From Thermoleophilia bacterium (GTDB lineage Bacteria; Actinomycetota; Thermoleophilia; RBG-16-64-13): DNA of 64,000 nucleotides. The notes under the pieces are model-generated. The model made no database searches. It saw only the letters and a list, made by a program, of their open reading frames with translations, and was not told the DNA's origin. Positions 61,905-64,000 of this stretch are shown in pieces (position 1 is the first letter of the stretch; every line of letters starts with the position of its first letter). Location: NCBI GenBank assembly GCA_027493445.1, contig JAOSKU010000001.1, positions 2,748,822-2,812,821 on the forward strand. The letters are read 5' to 3'. Position numbers and translations under genes: made by a program.

Positions 61905-62069
61905 AGCAGGCTGCTGAAAAACGAAACCTCGGCCGCCGGACCGCACTGGGAGGCGCCATGCGGCGTCCTCCGTCGCGCCCGTAGCGCTGCTACGAGCGCT
62001 CCTTGCGTCCTTGCCTGACGCGTTCCCAGCACACCCCGGCGGCGAAGCGTCATTTCTCAGCAGCCTGTT
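61905..62069 (-). repeat. 165-bp palindromic dispersed repeat, copy F, inside the cob operon
   Basis: agcaggctgctgaaaaacg ... tttctcagcagcctgtt; core cgtagc-gct-gctacg; TA dinucleotides at both edges. Confidence 0.87.
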
Positions 62070-62083
62070 AGAGTCCTCACCGC

Positions 62084-63160
62084 TCACGTGCCCTCACCAC
62101 CAACCGCTGGCCGATCGGGGGCGACTTCGGCCAGGACGGTCCCGCCTCGATCCAACAACACGATACCCACAGGGATGGCGTAGCGCTCCCGGCAGGCCCG
62201 GGCGGCCGCCCGGGCCACCTGGGCCAGTACGTCCACCCGACCCAGGTCGAGCAGATGGGCGGCCGCCTGATCGGCGGTATTCATCTCGAGGATGCCGCGC
62301 ACCTCGACCGAGGGCAGACCGGCCGCCCCGGCGTACGCGGCGAGCGTCACCAGGCGGGCGTCGGCCACTCGCGAGTGGGTGTCGAAGATGCCGGCCGCCA
62401 GCTTCACCAGCTTCCCCACGTGGCCGCGCACGGTCACACTCTGAAAGCCCCGCTCGCCGGCCCGCTCGAGCATCCAACCCACCTCATTGGCGGTCTCGAC
62501 CACGTCGCGCTCGTCCGCGCCCGCTTCCACCGCCAGCCGGCGCCCCTTGGAGCCCAGCACGTACACCAGGTCGGTACGACCGCGCGCAAGGGCCACGTCG
62601 AGCTGGGGCAGCAGGGAGTCCCGCATGGCCTCCACCGACCAGGGCTCTACCCGCCCGGTCGTGCCCAGGATGCTCAGGCCCCCCTCGATGCCACAGCGGG
62701 GGTTGAGCGTGCGGCGGGCGAGAGTCTCCCCTCCGGGGGCCAGGATGATGGCCGTCGCCCCTGCGGGCCGCAGACGGCGCAGCTCGCACAGGATGGCCTC
62801 ACGAGGTACCGGGTTGATGGCCGGATCGCCCGGTGGAACGGCCAGCCCGGGCAGAGTGACGATGCCCACTCCCTCGCCTCCGCGCACGACGAACACCCCC
62901 GGGGTGTCATGCACCGAGGCGCCGATGGCCAGCCCGTCGGTGATGTCGGGGTCGTCGCCCGCGTCCTTGACCACCCAAGCCACCCCCCGCTCGTCGAGAC
63001 GGTAGGGGAAGCGGGCAGCCTCGCCTCCCGGCAGGCACACCTGGACCTCTCCTCTCCGCTCGGGATCGTCCCCGGCCGCAGCCGCCGTGGCCGCCTGGGC
63101 ACAGGCCCCAGTCGTGTAGCCCCGGCGCAGACCGGTCCGTTCTTCGCGGGGCATGATCAC
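62084..63160 (-). CDS. cbiD: Cobalt-precorrin-5B C1-methyltransferase
   Basis: LRRGYTTGACAQAATAAA; GIGIVTLPGL-type GVGIVTLPGLAVPPGDPAINPVPRE. Confidence 0.95.
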   Translation of the reverse strand: MIMPREERTGLRRGYTTGACAQAATAAAAGDDPERRGEVQVCLPGGEAARFPYRLDERGVAWVVKDAGDDPDITDGLAIGASVHDTPGVFVVRGGEGVGIVTLPGLAVPPGDPAINPVPREAILCELRRLRPAGATAIILAPGGETLARRTLNPRCGIEGGLSILGTTGRVEPWSVEAMRDSLLPQLDVALARGRTDLVYVLGSKGRRLAVEAGADERDVVETANEVGWMLERAGERGFQSVTVRGHVGKLVKLAAGIFDTHSRVADARLVTLAAYAGAAGLPSVEVRGILEMNTADQAAAHLLDLGRVDVLAQVARAAARACRERYAIPVGIVLLDRGGTVLAEVAPDRPAVGGEGT

Positions 63161-64000
63161 CCGGCGATACCTCTCGAGGCATCCCGGAGAAGAATGGGTA
63201 CCAGCTCCAGCTGCCCGTGCTCTACCATGCGCACCAGCTCCTTGCGGGCCTGGCCGATGGTGAGGGGACGGGTGGCCTCGTCGGAGAAGATGTCGAAAAG
63301 GTAGGCGATGCGGGGCATGCGCAGGTCGCAGTTTTCCAGGTGGGTACCCGGAGCAAAGACATCGCCGAGGGGGCCCTCGGCCGCCACCGAGCCTTTCCGC
63401 AGCAGGAGGACCCGGTGTGCATAGGTGGGGATGAGGTCGACGTCATGGGTGGCCATGATGATCGTCAGACCCTGCTCGTTCAAGGTCTTCAGCAGGCGCA
63501 TGAGTCCGGCCTCGGCCATGGGATCGAGACTCGCCGTGGGCTCGTCGAGAACCAGCACCCGCGGACCCATGGCCAGCACGCCGGCCAGCGCCACCCGTTT
63601 CTTCTGCCCGTAGCTGAGCGCGTGGATGGGTCGCTCCAGCAGATCGGCCACCCCGCAGGTCTCGGCCGCCCAGGCCACCCGCACCTGCACCTCGGCGTCG
63701 GAGAGACCCAGATTCTCCGGGCCGTAGGCGATATCGGCCGCCACTGTGGGACAGAAGAGCTGGTCGTTGGGATCCTGGAACAAGTAGCCGGCCATGCTGG
63801 CGATCTGGGAGAAGCTGTCGGGTGACACCGCCACCCCGTCCACGGAGATCGAACCCGCTCCGGGGTGGAGCAGACCCACGATGAGCTTGAGCAGGGTCGA
63901 CTTGCCTCCGCCGTTGGCGCCCATGACGGCCACGAAGTCGCCAGGACCGACCTGCACGTCGACGCCGTCGAGCGCCCTGACTCCCCCGGGGTAGTCGTAG
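63157..64000 (-). CDS. cbiO: Cobalt/energy-coupling-factor ABC transporter ATPase, N-terminus off the window
   Basis: GANGGGKSTLLKLIVGLLHPGAGSISVDG; LSYGQKKRVALAGVLAMGPRVLVLDEPTASLD. Confidence 0.93.
   Translation of the reverse strand, partial: YDYPGGVRALDGVDVQVGPGDFVAVMGANGGGKSTLLKLIVGLLHPGAGSISVDGVAVSPDSFSQIASMAGYLFQDPNDQLFCPTVAADIAYGPENLGLSDAEVQVRVAWAAETCGVADLLERPIHALSYGQKKRVALAGVLAMGPRVLVLDEPTASLDPMAEAGLMRLLKTLNEQGLTIIMATHDVDLIPTYAHRVLLLRKGSVAAEGPLGDVFAPGTHLENCDLRMPRIAYLFDIFSDEATRPLTIGQARKELVRMVEHGQLELVPILLRDASRGIAG

Noticed and set aside
1-64000. CRISPR arrays and tRNA/rRNA genes
   Set aside because: No regularly spaced direct repeats, no tRNA T-loop/acceptor patterns and no rRNA-like blocks were seen by eye; covariance models were not run.

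Overview
This is a GC-rich bacterial chromosome segment with actinobacterial character (inference from gene content, not a search). From left to right it carries: a partial ammonium transporter; a DUF3160 protein; nrdJ (class II, B12-dependent RNR) with a LAGLIDADG intein, plus nrdR; a two-component system and a GerMN/Gmad2 lipoprotein; and an orphan intergenic transcription unit at about 11.67-11.85 kb (near-consensus promoter, structured RNA, terminator-like hairpin). An accessory/defence island follows at about 12-27 kb, with an XRE regulator plus DUF262-AlbA_2 protein, a TcmP/DUF5131 pair, a methyltransferase relic, an IS3-family element, a BcgI-like R-M/S pair whose S gene carries an IS256-type insertion, and serine recombinase relics. 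The rest holds two hybrid histidine kinases, CooS and a degenerate CooS-like paralog, a KamA-family radical SAM protein, a ClC channel, a YdiJ-like oxidoreductase, OsmC, CbiR, CobS, Ku, an ISAzo13-type IS, a decayed toxin/Vps62-like zone and a cobalamin biosynthesis operon. The most unusual signals are (1) a dispersed 165-bp imperfect-palindromic repeat family with an invariant CGTAGC-NNN-GCTACG core and covarying ends (six copies), (2) the orphan structured RNA unit, (3) the metal-ligand-depleted CooS-like paralog next to cooS, and (4) the intein with an AT-rich patch across its C-terminal junction. Many conserved genes are broken by one base in G/C homopolymers, which points to sequence error rather than mass pseudogenisation. 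Family names are from reading the translations by eye; no database search was run.
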